64,000 nt of DNA, from assembly GCF_000159355.1 (NCBI RefSeq), contig NZ_GG670120.1:635748-699747 (forward strand), written 5' to 3'. The stretch's first letter is position 1. Every line of letters starts with the position of its first letter. Below are positions 29,159 through 37,170 of the stretch, piece after piece. The DNA is from Lactobacillus johnsonii ATCC 33200 (GTDB lineage Bacteria; Bacillota; Bacilli; Lactobacillales; Lactobacillaceae). The position numbers were made by a program, and so were the translations under genes. The notes beneath the pieces were generated by a model, which ran no database searches, had not been told where the DNA came from, and saw only the letters and a program-made list of their open reading frames with translations.

Positions 29159-30754
29159 ATGGATACAAATAATATTTTGTCTTACATAAAATGGCGTGGC
29201 GATATTTCCCTTTCTGCACGATCCTTTGACGAAGTTGATGCATTAGTAATTGCCACGTTTTCTTATATTCATCTTGATGGAATTGTCCCCGATTCTAATA
29301 AAGAAATTTCAATAAAAGAAGCCGCTGAAAAATATTTTAATTCTTCAAATCAACATCTCGACCATTATAAGTATCAAGATTTACTAAAATTAATGGCAAA
29401 TTCTGTTCGTTTTGGGGATGCAAAATTATCTTACTTTGTGGATGTTCTTACTGATCGGATACAATTTTCTGCAATCAAAATTAGTCTTGATAATGATACT
29501 AATTTTATTTCATTTCGAGGAACAGATGATAGCTTAGTTGGCTGGAAAGAAGATTTTGAAATTAGTTTTAGAACAACCGGTGCACAAAAATATGCTCTGA
29601 AGTATCTGACAAATATTTTAAAGACTACTAAACAAGTCTACAGTTTAGCTGGTCACTCCAAAGGTGGTAATCTTGCTGAATATGCAGCAGTTAACTTACC
29701 TGATGACTTAAAAAAGCAGATCAAAACTATTTGCACTTTTGATAGTCCGGGGCTTAGTACTCAAGTTGATGGGGTAACTGATAAACTAAAACGTTATGTG
29801 CCTGAATTTAGTATCATTGGCCGGCTTTTTGAGCCAGAAAACATTACCCCAACAATTTTAGTTAGTGATCGGCCAAAACTAGCTCAACACGATCCAATGA
29901 GCTGGGAAGTATCGGGTTCTCACTTTATTACTAGAGCTCATCGCAATCCAACTTCTAAAATATATAATCAAATCATAAATCAATGGATTGGTGAAGCAAA
30001 TCTTCAAGAACGTGAAGCCCTAACCAATGATCTATTTAATGCTTTTGCAGCTAGTGGAGCAACCAAAATTACAGAACTTAATAAAAATGGTTTTGGTGGT
30101 TTTGGTGCTATTCTTTTCTCTCTTACCAATTCATCTAGAAGAACGAGATTTGTTCTCGGAAGTTTATGGGAAACCATCTGGAGCAGTATTAAAGCAACTC
30201 ATCTAGAAAAATTATTTATAAATCCCAATTCAATTATTGGATGGGTATTAATTATTCTTGGTATTGTAGACCTGATGATTCCAGATTATGCCTATCGGGC
30301 ATTTGGGGGAATAGTTGGAGTCTTTTGTATTGGGTGGAGTGGCTATCATATTGTCACAGCTGCTAACTCCCATTTAGTGCCTAAGTCAAAGCGATTCTTT
30401 ATTATTACTTATCTCATTGTTTTTGGTTTAGCTGTCGCAATTATTTCTAATAACCGTTTATTGGCTTTCTTAGCTCACTATGTTCTAGGCATATTCTTAA
30501 TCGGGTTTGCATATGTAAGATTACGAAATGTAATTGTTAAAAATAAGAAAAATGGAATTTTCAAAAATATCATTGATGTGGTTGAAAGTTTAATTGCTTT
30601 CGCAGCTGGCATTATTGTAATTGTAAATCCTAATTACTTCAGTCGCCAAGCAGTCATTATTTTAGGAATTTTACTGATTATTTATGGCCTCTTCCAACTA
30701 ATAATGGAACTATTTAGACAGAGAAGATTAAAGATGCCGCCTAAACATCATTAA
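29159..30754 (+). CDS. DUF2974-type lipase-fold protein fused to a membrane domain
   Basis: This 531-residue two-part protein starts with an alpha/beta-hydrolase-like DUF2974 (Mbeg1-like) domain over residues 1 to about 310. It has the nucleophile elbow AGHSKGGNLAEYAA (Ser near residue 166) and an upstream SFRGTDDSLVGWKEDF stretch, as in class 3 lipases. The rest contains about six hydrophobic segments in a repeated pattern resembling HdeD-type DUF308 membrane proteins. I infer a membrane-anchored hydrolase facing the cytosol, possibly acting on lipids, but substrate and role are unknown. A TATAAT at about 29121 is its likely promoter; it is monocistronic with a strong terminator. Confidence 0.8.
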   Translation: MDTNNILSYIKWRGDISLSARSFDEVDALVIATFSYIHLDGIVPDSNKEISIKEAAEKYFNSSNQHLDHYKYQDLLKLMANSVRFGDAKLSYFVDVLTDRIQFSAIKISLDNDTNFISFRGTDDSLVGWKEDFEISFRTTGAQKYALKYLTNILKTTKQVYSLAGHSKGGNLAEYAAVNLPDDLKKQIKTICTFDSPGLSTQVDGVTDKLKRYVPEFSIIGRLFEPENITPTILVSDRPKLAQHDPMSWEVSGSHFITRAHRNPTSKIYNQIINQWIGEANLQEREALTNDLFNAFAASGATKITELNKNGFGGFGAILFSLTNSSRRTRFVLGSLWETIWSSIKATHLEKLFINPNSIIGWVLIILGIVDLMIPDYAYRAFGGIVGVFCIGWSGYHIVTAANSHLVPKSKRFFIITYLIVFGLAVAIISNNRLLAFLAHYVLGIFLIGFAYVRLRNVIVKNKKNGIFKNIIDVVESLIAFAAGIIVIVNPNYFSRQAVIILGILLIIYGLFQLIMELFRQRRLKMPPKHH

Positions 30755-30761
30755 CAAATTA

Positions 30762-30797
30762 AATAAGGCTTTTGGAACTTAATCCAAAAGCCTTATT
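30762..30797. terminator. Bidirectional terminator
   Basis: A perfect 15-bp inverted repeat (AATAAGGCTTTTGGA and its complement) lies between the convergent DUF2974 and HAD genes, with T-rich sequence on the plus strand. Confidence 0.88.
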
Positions 30798-30804
30798 ATT
30801 TTAC

Positions 30805-31617
30805 TTATAAAATTTTTTCAATTGCCTCTGCTACACCATCATGATCACAATCACTTGTTACTCTTTGTGCTGCTTCCTTCACGGCTGGGACTGCATTACC
30901 CATTGCTACTCCAATACCTGCAAGTTTAATCATGCTTAGATCATTTTCTTCGTCTCCAATAGCTATCAAATTCTCACTACTTAAATTCAATTTGTGACAA
31001 AGAAATTTTAAAGCATTTCCTTTAGAAACACCTTTAGGATTTGCTTCATAATAAAAGGGTGCTGTTTTAGTAAAAGTAATTTCATCATCCAGATGAGCAA
31101 AAGGTCTATGATCAGCAATTTTTTGATCTAGCAAATCTTGCCGATCTACATACATACACTTAATGATTGGAATATCTTTCATCTCAGCTGGTGTACGGTA
31201 CGAAATACCTAAATTAACTAGGTTCGCTTCATATAAAGTATAGTCGCCAATATCTCGATCTGCAGTATAGATTCTATCTGGTGCTGATGCATGAAAATGT
31301 AAACCTAATTTTAAGGAAATTGTCTCTAAATCTAGATAATTGTCATAAGTTAATTTTTTCTCAAATAAGATATTTCCCGCAGTTGTTTCTACTACTCCGC
31401 CTCCAAAACAAACTACGTATTGATCCTCTTGGTTATTTAAACCTAACTCAGTCAGAATCTTTTCTACTCCGCTCAATGGTCGACCTGTAGCAATAACAAT
31501 TTTTATCCCTGCACTTTTTGCTTTTAAAATTGCATTTTTTACTTTTGGAGTTAATTCTTTTTTAGAATTTAATAATGTACCATCAACATCAATTGCGATT
31601 ATTTTTATATTTTTCAT
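30805..31617 (-). CDS. HAD-superfamily Cof-type phosphatase
   Basis: This is a 270-residue Cof/YidA-like sugar-phosphate or FMN phosphatase. Motif I is IIAIDVDGTLLNSKKELT, motif II is IVIATGRPLSGV, the motif III lysine lies in NPKGVSKGNALKFL, and motif IV is AIGDEENDLSMIKLAGIGVA. The start at 31615-31617 overlaps the stop of the DUF218 gene as ATGA; a longer in-frame start at 31695 would bury the N-terminus inside the neighbour and lacks family similarity. Substrates of this family are promiscuous hexose phosphates or pyridoxal phosphate, so none is named. Confidence 0.92.
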   Translation of the reverse strand: MKNIKIIAIDVDGTLLNSKKELTPKVKNAILKAKSAGIKIVIATGRPLSGVEKILTELGLNNQEDQYVVCFGGGVVETTAGNILFEKKLTYDNYLDLETISLKLGLHFHASAPDRIYTADRDIGDYTLYEANLVNLGISYRTPAEMKDIPIIKCMYVDRQDLLDQKIADHRPFAHLDDEITFTKTAPFYYEANPKGVSKGNALKFLCHKLNLSSENLIAIGDEENDLSMIKLAGIGVAMGNAVPAVKEAAQRVTSDCDHDGVAEAIEKIL

Positions 31618-32654
31618 CTTATAATTTGCCTCAATATTGCCAATACTACAACTCCTAATCCAATGCATCCCACAACGCTTAATTGCAAGCGCCAAGTGAT
31701 TGTTAAGTAGGCAATAAATTCACGTACAAAGGCATTTAAGGTAAAGTACCACTTTGTTTTTGCACCATAACCAATACACTGTAGGCCTAATCTCTTTGCT
31801 AAAACTAGGGCACGATATACATGGTAAGAATTAGTTACGATAGCAAAACGAGAATCTGGTTTCATCAATCTATGTGAAAAAATCAAATTTTCTCTAGTTG
31901 TCTTTGACTTATCTTCCACAATAATATCTTGTTTTGGAATACCTTCTTCTTCAGCATATTTTGCCATTGCCACTGCTTCAGGAATTTCTTCACCGGGTCC
32001 TTGGCCCCCTGACATAATGATTTTTGAGCCAGGATTACGACGATATACCTCTATTCCACGATTGATTCTTGCAGCAAGAAGCGGTGTCACCTTTTTTCCC
32101 ATTAAACCTGCTCCAAGTACAACCACGTAGTCTAACTTCTTAGTCTTAATATTTACTAGATTAATCCAAGAAGTTAAAGTATACATCATCATAATAAAAA
32201 TCAGATAAATGATTACGAGGTTAATAAACAAATAGACGTAAGTGGCAAAATTGTTATGGGTTAATTTTCCGACTAATGGAAAGAGAAATAGGTAAGCAAT
32301 AATTCCGATGCCCATTGCTAACGATAAGAAATTAGTCCAGCGATTACCTTCGCGAATTAAAATCTTAATCCCATCATAAATAAACATAATGATCAAAATT
32401 GCAATAAAAGCCACAACGGAAAACATTATTGCCATTAATATTAGCAAAAAAATAAGCAAAACAACTTGATGGGTAACAGGAAAAACTTCAGCAGCAATTA
32501 ATAAACTAACCGCCGTAAATAGACCAAAAGTAATTATCGTCCATACTAAAGTCATCCCTGACCATAAGCTTCGCCTCTCATGGGTTAAAACCCAGAGAAA
32601 TGTTCCTAATGCAAGTAAAAATAAAACTAATACAATTGAAAATGATAAGACCAC
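31614..32654 (-). CDS. DUF218 (YdcF/SanA-like) membrane protein
   Basis: This 346-residue protein has about five or six N-terminal membrane segments (residues 1 to about 165) followed by a DUF218 domain. The domain is recognised by LDYVVVLGAGLMGKKVTPLL, IIMSGGQGPGEEIPEAVAMA and the conserved KSKTTRENLIFS with NSYHVYRALVLAKRLG. A last hydrophobic segment closes the protein. DUF218 proteins such as SanA and ElyC act in envelope integrity and polyprenyl-carrier metabolism, and the fold is extracytoplasmic or membrane-linked. The coupled HAD phosphatase suggests a joint operon, though not necessarily a joint pathway. Confidence 0.87.
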   Translation of the reverse strand: MVLSFSIVLVLFLLALGTFLWVLTHERRSLWSGMTLVWTIITFGLFTAVSLLIAAEVFPVTHQVVLLIFLLILMAIMFSVVAFIAILIIMFIYDGIKILIREGNRWTNFLSLAMGIGIIAYLFLFPLVGKLTHNNFATYVYLFINLVIIYLIFIMMMYTLTSWINLVNIKTKKLDYVVVLGAGLMGKKVTPLLAARINRGIEVYRRNPGSKIIMSGGQGPGEEIPEAVAMAKYAEEEGIPKQDIIVEDKSKTTRENLIFSHRLMKPDSRFAIVTNSYHVYRALVLAKRLGLQCIGYGAKTKWYFTLNAFVREFIAYLTITWRLQLSVVGCIGLGVVVLAILRQIIR

Positions 32655-32726
32655 TTATCATTTCACCACCTTAATCTATTACACATATTCCTTGTGTTTC
32701 GTCTTTTCTTAATTATACAAAAATAA

Positions 32727-32755
32727 TTGTCTTCATGTTTTTGATTCAGTATAAT
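32727..32755 (+). promoter_or_regulatory. Promoter of the ybjQ-like gene
   Basis: TTGTCT (32727-32732), a 17-base spacer and a perfect TATAAT (32750-32755) form a strong promoter that leads to an AGGAGG site and the ATG at 32784. An intact promoter and ribosome binding site in front of a frameshifted gene suggest a recent lesion. Confidence 0.8.
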
Positions 32756-32783
32756 TAAGAAAATATTTTTAGGAGGACAAAAA

Positions 32784-33111
32784 ATGGCAGAACAAATTTT
32801 AGTAACAACCACTGAAAATATTCCCGGTCGAAAATATGAAATTATTGGTGAAGTTTTTGGGGATTACAACTCAATCAAAAAATGCAATTAGAGATTTTGG
32901 TGCTGGCTTAAAAAGTATTGTCGGTGGTGAAATTAAAGCTTATAACTCAATGTTAACTGAATCAAGAGATCAATCAATTGCTCGCCTTCGTCAAAATGCC
33001 GCCGAAATGGGTGCTGACGCTGTAGTTATGATGCGTTTTGATTTAGGCTCTATTGCGGGCGATATGCAATCTGTCGTTGCTTACGGAACTGCGGTTAAAT
33101 TTATTGATTAA
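32784..33111 (+). pseudogene. YbjQ/UPF0145 family, single frameshift in a G run
   Basis: The gene starts at 32784 behind AGGAGG and reads [20 protein letters not shown] up to GEVFG, then hits a stop. The rest of the family domain ([54 protein letters not shown]) continues one frame over. Removing one G from the G4 run at 32859-32862 gives a perfect protein of about 108 residues. The downstream frame also has an ATG at 32836, but without a ribosome binding site. UPF0145 proteins form pentamers; some bind metals, but their function is unclear. It may be a fresh pseudogene, a phase-variable gene or a misread homopolymer. Confidence 0.85.
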
Positions 33112-33114
33112 TCT

Positions 33115-33142
33115 AAAAAACTGGCTTTTCAGCCAGTTTTTT
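33115..33142. terminator. Compact bidirectional terminator
   Basis: A6-CTGGCT, a TTTC loop and AGCCAG-T6 form a textbook hairpin between the convergent ybjQ-like and rsmF genes. Its last bases overlap the rsmF stop codon. Confidence 0.93.
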
Positions 33143-34526
33143 ATTTTCTTAAACCTTTTGGATAGAAGTTCTTTAAAATTTGATCATTTCCAATTTTTCC
33201 GAAACTGAAGATATGGTCTTGATACGCAACCAAAACAAAGCCACGCAAATTACTATCTATCTTAATCGTCTCTCCATGTATATATCGCTCATACTCTGCC
33301 TTATCTTCAAAATTAATAAGTTGTTTTTGTTCTTTTTGTCCCAATACCTCAGCTAGTTGATGGCTTGGCTCAAAACGCTTTTTCTTAAGTAACCCTAATT
33401 CAACACCATTATTTAGAACATGTAGTTCAGTTAGCCGGTCTGGGTCAAGAGCTGGGACAAAGACGTGACCATTACTTTGCAAAACCTCATTTTGCCAATT
33501 TTCTAAACTAGATGGTAGAGCAAAATTATCTAATACTTTTGCCACCACACTAATCTCACCTTTATTTAAACGCGTAATTGTGCTCTTTTTCTGGCGTTTG
33601 TTCTTTTTAGCCTTAGTTGAAATCTCTTGATTCTCTTCAATATTTTTCAGATGAGCAACAAATTGGCCTTCTCCCACTCCATTTTGAAACCAAAGTCTAA
33701 CCGTTTCCTTTAATTCTGGCAAGTTAGATTTTGACCACTCTGGTCTACCGGCCGACATTCCGGAATAGAGCTTAAGAGGTTCAATTTCTAATGGATAGTT
33801 CTCAACTAGCCACGCTACTATTTCTTCATCTTCTTCTGGAGAATATGTACAAGTAGAATAGACGATCTCTCCGTCCGGCTTTAACATCTTCATTGCTTCA
33901 CTCAGAATCTCTTTTTGTCTAGTTTGGCATGTTAATACATAGTCAGGAGACCAATATTGTGTCGCAGCAGGATCCTTTCTAAACATCCCTTCTCCAGAAC
34001 ACGGTGCATCAACTAAAATTTTATCAAAAAAGTGAGGCAATTTTTTTGATAAGCGATCGGGGCTTTCGTTAGTGACTACAACATTTGTAGCTCCCCATCT
34101 TTCTAGATTTTCTCTTAAATCTTTTGCTCTACTTTTTGAAATTTCATTAGCTACTAAAAGCCCCATATCATCTAGCAAACTAGCTAATGCAGTTGATTTG
34201 CCGCCTGGAGCAGCACATAAATCCAGTACCTTATCGCCAGGTTTTACATTAAGAGAAACGGCTGGATACATTGCGGATGGATCTTGGGAATAAACATAGC
34301 CACCTGTCCACTCACTATCACGTCCTGAAATTTCTCCATAATATCCATCTTTAGTAAATTCAATTGGTTCTTTAAGACTATATTGAACATCCTGATAATT
34401 ATTCTTTAGTGGGTTTAAGCGAAATCCCTTTTTACTTGGACTATTAATTGCAGTAAAAAATTTACTACTTTCTTCTTCTCCCAATAATTTCTTATATTTC
34501 TCAACAAATTCAATTGGCAATGACAT
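33141..34526 (-). CDS. rsmF: 16S rRNA m5C methyltransferase RsmF-like
   Basis: This is a 461-residue RsmB/Nop2/RsmF-family RNA cytosine-5 methyltransferase. The SAM site is VLDLCAAPGGKSTALASL. The two catalytic cysteines are in ILVDAPCSGEGMFRKDP and VYSTCTYSPEEDEE. The C-terminal extension, with a PUA-like tail (LNNGVELGLLKKKRFEPSHQ), matches the RsmF/YebU branch that methylates 16S rRNA in the decoding region; the exact target cytosines cannot be read off. It starts on the last base of the preceding gene's stop (TAATG), so it is translationally coupled to two upstream genes of unknown function. Confidence 0.93.
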   Translation of the reverse strand: MSLPIEFVEKYKKLLGEEESSKFFTAINSPSKKGFRLNPLKNNYQDVQYSLKEPIEFTKDGYYGEISGRDSEWTGGYVYSQDPSAMYPAVSLNVKPGDKVLDLCAAPGGKSTALASLLDDMGLLVANEISKSRAKDLRENLERWGATNVVVTNESPDRLSKKLPHFFDKILVDAPCSGEGMFRKDPAATQYWSPDYVLTCQTRQKEILSEAMKMLKPDGEIVYSTCTYSPEEDEEIVAWLVENYPLEIEPLKLYSGMSAGRPEWSKSNLPELKETVRLWFQNGVGEGQFVAHLKNIEENQEISTKAKKNKRQKKSTITRLNKGEISVVAKVLDNFALPSSLENWQNEVLQSNGHVFVPALDPDRLTELHVLNNGVELGLLKKKRFEPSHQLAEVLGQKEQKQLINFEDKAEYERYIHGETIKIDSNLRGFVLVAYQDHIFSFGKIGNDQILKNFYPKGLRK

Positions 34527-35503
34527 TATTTTTCCTTCTTAATTTTTATTAAAAGCAGCATTAATACATAAGTAATAATCTGCATTGCAAAAACGATTAA
34601 AAATAGGACATATAACTGACTGTGATTAGAGTAAAAACTCCACGTTTGTAAACCTAAACTAGTAAAAATAACAATTATTCCATTGGCTAAAAAGAAACGT
34701 AAACCAGAATCAGCTAATAAATGAGCCCAGATTTTACCAGGAACATATTTTAAGTTTACCGGATTTTCAGCTAGAACGGCTGCAATTGCTGCAACTATCA
34801 GTGCAATTACAACACAGAAAATTGCACCGATTAATTTTTTAGTTGGACTGATCCCATGTTGCCTATTGTAGGTTTTACTAAAGTCCTTAATCTGCATACT
34901 TCCCCGGAGATAATGTTGTAAAGCATTCGCCTCGTTTTTATTCAACCCATCTACTACTACCTTATAGTTAGTAATTGATTCTTTTGCTGTTGGTTGGTTA
35001 ATTCCAGTTGAAAGATAATAAACAGCCTGACCATTTTGACTCTCATTGTTTTTCTTTAATTCACCAATAATTGTGACATAATCATTATTCTCTTTTAGAT
35101 AATGATTATTTTGTAAGGTTACAACTCGATCTTTAGTATCGGATGAGATAACTGCAAAAGGAATTGTTCCATCAAAGTCATTTTTACTAAAGTACCTAGA
35201 ACTTCCTTTAGCAAGCGGTTGACTTTTCAAATTATAGTTAGCCCAAATTAAAACGCGGTCTGGAATATAGTCCGATTCAAAGTGAATCTGGACCTTATCG
35301 TGAGAGGAATTTTTATTAATATAAGTTAGGAACTGTTTAATATTGTGTTTTTTCTTAGGATTAAAAACATAATATGTGCTTGATAAACCGTTATTACTTA
35401 AAACTTGATCAGCTCTCTGAGACTGTTGTCGTGACAAAATTAAGCCAAGTCCTAAGAAAGCTAAAAAAGAAATTATTAAAAGAATAAGTCGTTTTATTTT
35501 CAT
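34526..35503 (-). CDS. Membrane protein of unknown function in the rsmF operon
   Basis: This is a 325-residue protein I cannot assign. It has an N-terminal membrane anchor (LILLIISFLAFLGLGLILS), an extracytoplasmic domain of about 200 residues rich in Asn, Lys and Ser, and two or three C-terminal hydrophobic segments (near residues 225-245, 262-285 and 295-318). The layout resembles the ends-in-membrane plan of permease or exporter subunits such as the FtsX or MacB class, but no signature motif is visible. Both of its boundaries share one base with the neighbouring genes (TAATG), giving three tightly coupled genes with rsmF. Confidence 0.6.
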   Translation of the reverse strand: MKIKRLILLIISFLAFLGLGLILSRQQSQRADQVLSNNGLSSTYYVFNPKKKHNIKQFLTYINKNSSHDKVQIHFESDYIPDRVLIWANYNLKSQPLAKGSSRYFSKNDFDGTIPFAVISSDTKDRVVTLQNNHYLKENNDYVTIIGELKKNNESQNGQAVYYLSTGINQPTAKESITNYKVVVDGLNKNEANALQHYLRGSMQIKDFSKTYNRQHGISPTKKLIGAIFCVVIALIVAAIAAVLAENPVNLKYVPGKIWAHLLADSGLRFFLANGIIVIFTSLGLQTWSFYSNHSQLYVLFLIVFAMQIITYVLMLLLIKIKKEK

Positions 35504-36231
35504 TATTTTATCTCAAACACCTTTTCATCAATGAAATCAAAGCTTCGAAAACTCCGATTAACCTTTTTATTAGTCGTAGTTTTTACCTCTTGCCAAAAAG
35601 TAGTAGAATTTGTTGCTCCAAATTTTTCACCAATAAATAATAAAACTGGCTGATAATCAAGCTGACGATAAAGATTGAGAATATTTACGTCATCTTCCCC
35701 AAAATTGGGCGCCCAAGAGCAAATAATTAAATCAACTTCGGGATGCTTCTTAATCGCACTTAGGGCATCTAAATTTTCTGTTTCAAAAATCGGAGATTCA
35801 CCTGTTGTTGAGCTTTTCGCCCAAGCAAAAGAATCGCTAGCTATCGCTTTTATGCCGACCTCACTTAAGGCTTTTGACCAGTATGCATTTCCCGCCATAA
35901 TTTCTAAGCTTGATTTAACATTATATTCTTGTTTGATTAACTGAGCAGTTTCCAAATTTGGCAAAGACCAGATTCCGTATTCTCTTGAAAGAAAGCTACG
36001 AAAATTATTCAGTAAGTTATTTGCTTCTTGAGCCTTCTCTCTACTTCCCGTATTCTCTATCATTATATCTAAGCTATCGGGTAAAAAGCCAAGTGAATTA
36101 GGTGATTTTTGTAAAATTTTTCCCTTCTCTAGGTTAATAATTATATTATTAATGGCAATCACTTGCTCATGAAGTGGTAAATAATTGAGTTCTTTGTCTA
36201 ATTTGTTGAGTTTATTTTGATATTTCTTCAT
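35503..36231 (-). CDS. Putative SAM-dependent methyltransferase-like protein
   Basis: This is a 242-residue protein. Residues from about 105 on (VKSSLEIMAGNAYWSKALSE, KAIASDSFAWAKSS, then DALSAIKKHPEVDLIICSWA) follow the class I methyltransferase pattern: a glycine loop, an acidic residue at the end of strand 2 and a late strand 4. The glycine loop is degenerate (MAGNAYW rather than xGxGxG), so catalytic activity is uncertain. The N-terminal 100 residues are helical. It is the first gene of the rsmF operon, and its coupling to an RNA methyltransferase is suggestive only. The function is not established. Confidence 0.5.
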   Translation of the reverse strand: MKKYQNKLNKLDKELNYLPLHEQVIAINNIIINLEKGKILQKSPNSLGFLPDSLDIMIENTGSREKAQEANNLLNNFRSFLSREYGIWSLPNLETAQLIKQEYNVKSSLEIMAGNAYWSKALSEVGIKAIASDSFAWAKSSTTGESPIFETENLDALSAIKKHPEVDLIICSWAPNFGEDDVNILNLYRQLDYQPVLLFIGEKFGATNSTTFWQEVKTTTNKKVNRSFRSFDFIDEKVFEIK

Positions 36232-36283
36232 TTTATATCTTCCTTATGCAATGATTTTACCATTCAAAAGAAATAAAAACAGG

Positions 36284-36289
36284 TATAAT
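36284..36289 (+). promoter_or_regulatory. -10 box of the signal peptidase gene
   Basis: A perfect TATAAT lies 32 bases before the likely start codon at 36321. No good -35 box is visible at the usual spacing. Confidence 0.5.
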
Positions 36290-36320
36290 AAAAGTGATGC
36301 AAAAATTAAGGAGCAAAAAT

Positions 36321-36890
36321 ATGGCAAAACATAAAACTAAATCGGCTGAATCTTTTGGTCACTGGCTCCTACAAGTATTTATTTTAGCAATTATAATTAT
36401 TGGATTATATTTAGTTGTATTTCGATTTTTACTTGCTAATGAAACTATCAGTGGACCATCGATGCAGCCAACTTTTGAAAATAATGACCGAGTTATTGCA
36501 GTACGACATTCTAAACTTTCTCGAGGCGACATTGTAATATTAAAAGCCCCAGATGAACCAGGTGCCCTATATATTAAAAGAATTATTGGAGTGCCTGGAG
36601 ACAGCATTAAATCAAAAAATGATGTAATGTATATTAATGGTAAGTCAATTAAAGAACCATATTTGACTGAGTACAAGAAAAAGCTTTCCAAAGGTCAGCT
36701 TTACACTAACAATTTTAGTTTAGAACAACTTTATCATGTAAAACGCGTTCCTAAAAATTGTTACTTTGTAATGGGTGATCACCGTAATGTCTCTAAAGAT
36801 TCCCGAATGATTGGATTTATCAAGAGACAAGATATTATTGGTGAGGTAAAATTACGGTATTTCCCATTTAATCAAATAAATTGGTACTAA
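36321..36890 (+). CDS. lepB: Signal peptidase I
   Basis: This 189-residue type I signal peptidase cleaves Sec signal peptides on the outer face of the membrane. One N-terminal membrane segment (residues about 14-40) is followed by the catalytic Ser in ISGPSMQPTFENNDRVI, the general-base Lys in LYIKRIIGVPGDSI and the late box CYFVMGDHRNVSKDSRMIG. The start at 36321 is chosen because AAGGAG lies 6 bases upstream; an ATG at 36294 lacks a site. The following 65-codon gene starts 15 bases on. Confidence 0.95.
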   Translation: MAKHKTKSAESFGHWLLQVFILAIIIIGLYLVVFRFLLANETISGPSMQPTFENNDRVIAVRHSKLSRGDIVILKAPDEPGALYIKRIIGVPGDSIKSKNDVMYINGKSIKEPYLTEYKKKLSKGQLYTNNFSLEQLYHVKRVPKNCYFVMGDHRNVSKDSRMIGFIKRQDIIGEVKLRYFPFNQINWY

Positions 36891-36905
36891 TATATTTTAG
36901 AAAGT

Positions 36906-37103
36906 GTGAACAAGAGAATGAGTCCTGAAGAATTATCCGATGCAATTATTGAATTTGAAGTTAAGAATAATGTCAATGACACTGCTCTTGCTTTTTCAAG
37001 TCATCTTTCCGTTGAAAAACTCCATGCAATGAAAACTGGAGAAGCTAAATATACCGTAGAAGAAGCTGAACAAGTTTTAGATTATATTCAAGCTAACTCT
37101 TAA
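36906..37103 (+). CDS. Small conserved hypothetical protein
   Basis: This 65-residue acidic protein I cannot assign reads MNKRMSPEELSDAIIEFEVK from a GTG start; an ATG four codons later is an alternative, and neither has a strong ribosome binding site. The second half (SSHLSVEKLHAMKTGEAKY, then EEAEQVLDYIQANS) has the spacing of a small helix-turn-helix domain, which would suit a DNA-binding or adaptor role. That is speculation from secondary-structure pattern only. It follows signal peptidase I by 15 bases and shares its terminator, so it is probably cotranscribed. Codon use is like that of its neighbours. Confidence 0.65.
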   Translation: MNKRMSPEELSDAIIEFEVKNNVNDTALAFSSHLSVEKLHAMKTGEAKYTVEEAEQVLDYIQANS

Positions 37104-37124
37104 TTTAATTATTCAATAATAAAC

Positions 37125-37168
37125 AAAAGGAATAAGGTTTTGGTAAAAATCAAAATCTTATTCCTTTT
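37125..37168. terminator. Bidirectional terminator
   Basis: AAAAGGAATAAG pairs with CTTATTCCTTTT, extended by TTTTG/CAAAA, with a T5 tract. It separates the lepB transcript from the convergent ABC permease gene. Confidence 0.88.
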
Positions 37169-37170
37169 TC

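Noticed and set aside
31618..31695. N-terminal extension of the HAD phosphatase.
   Set aside because: It lies within the DUF218 coding sequence and lacks family similarity; the ATG at 31615-31617 in an ATGA overlap is the better start.
34526..36231. An antiviral defence system made of the methyltransferase-like and membrane proteins.
   Set aside because: The genes are coupled to a housekeeping rRNA methyltransferase, no nuclease, NTPase or sensor domain is present, and the flanking genes are core genes.
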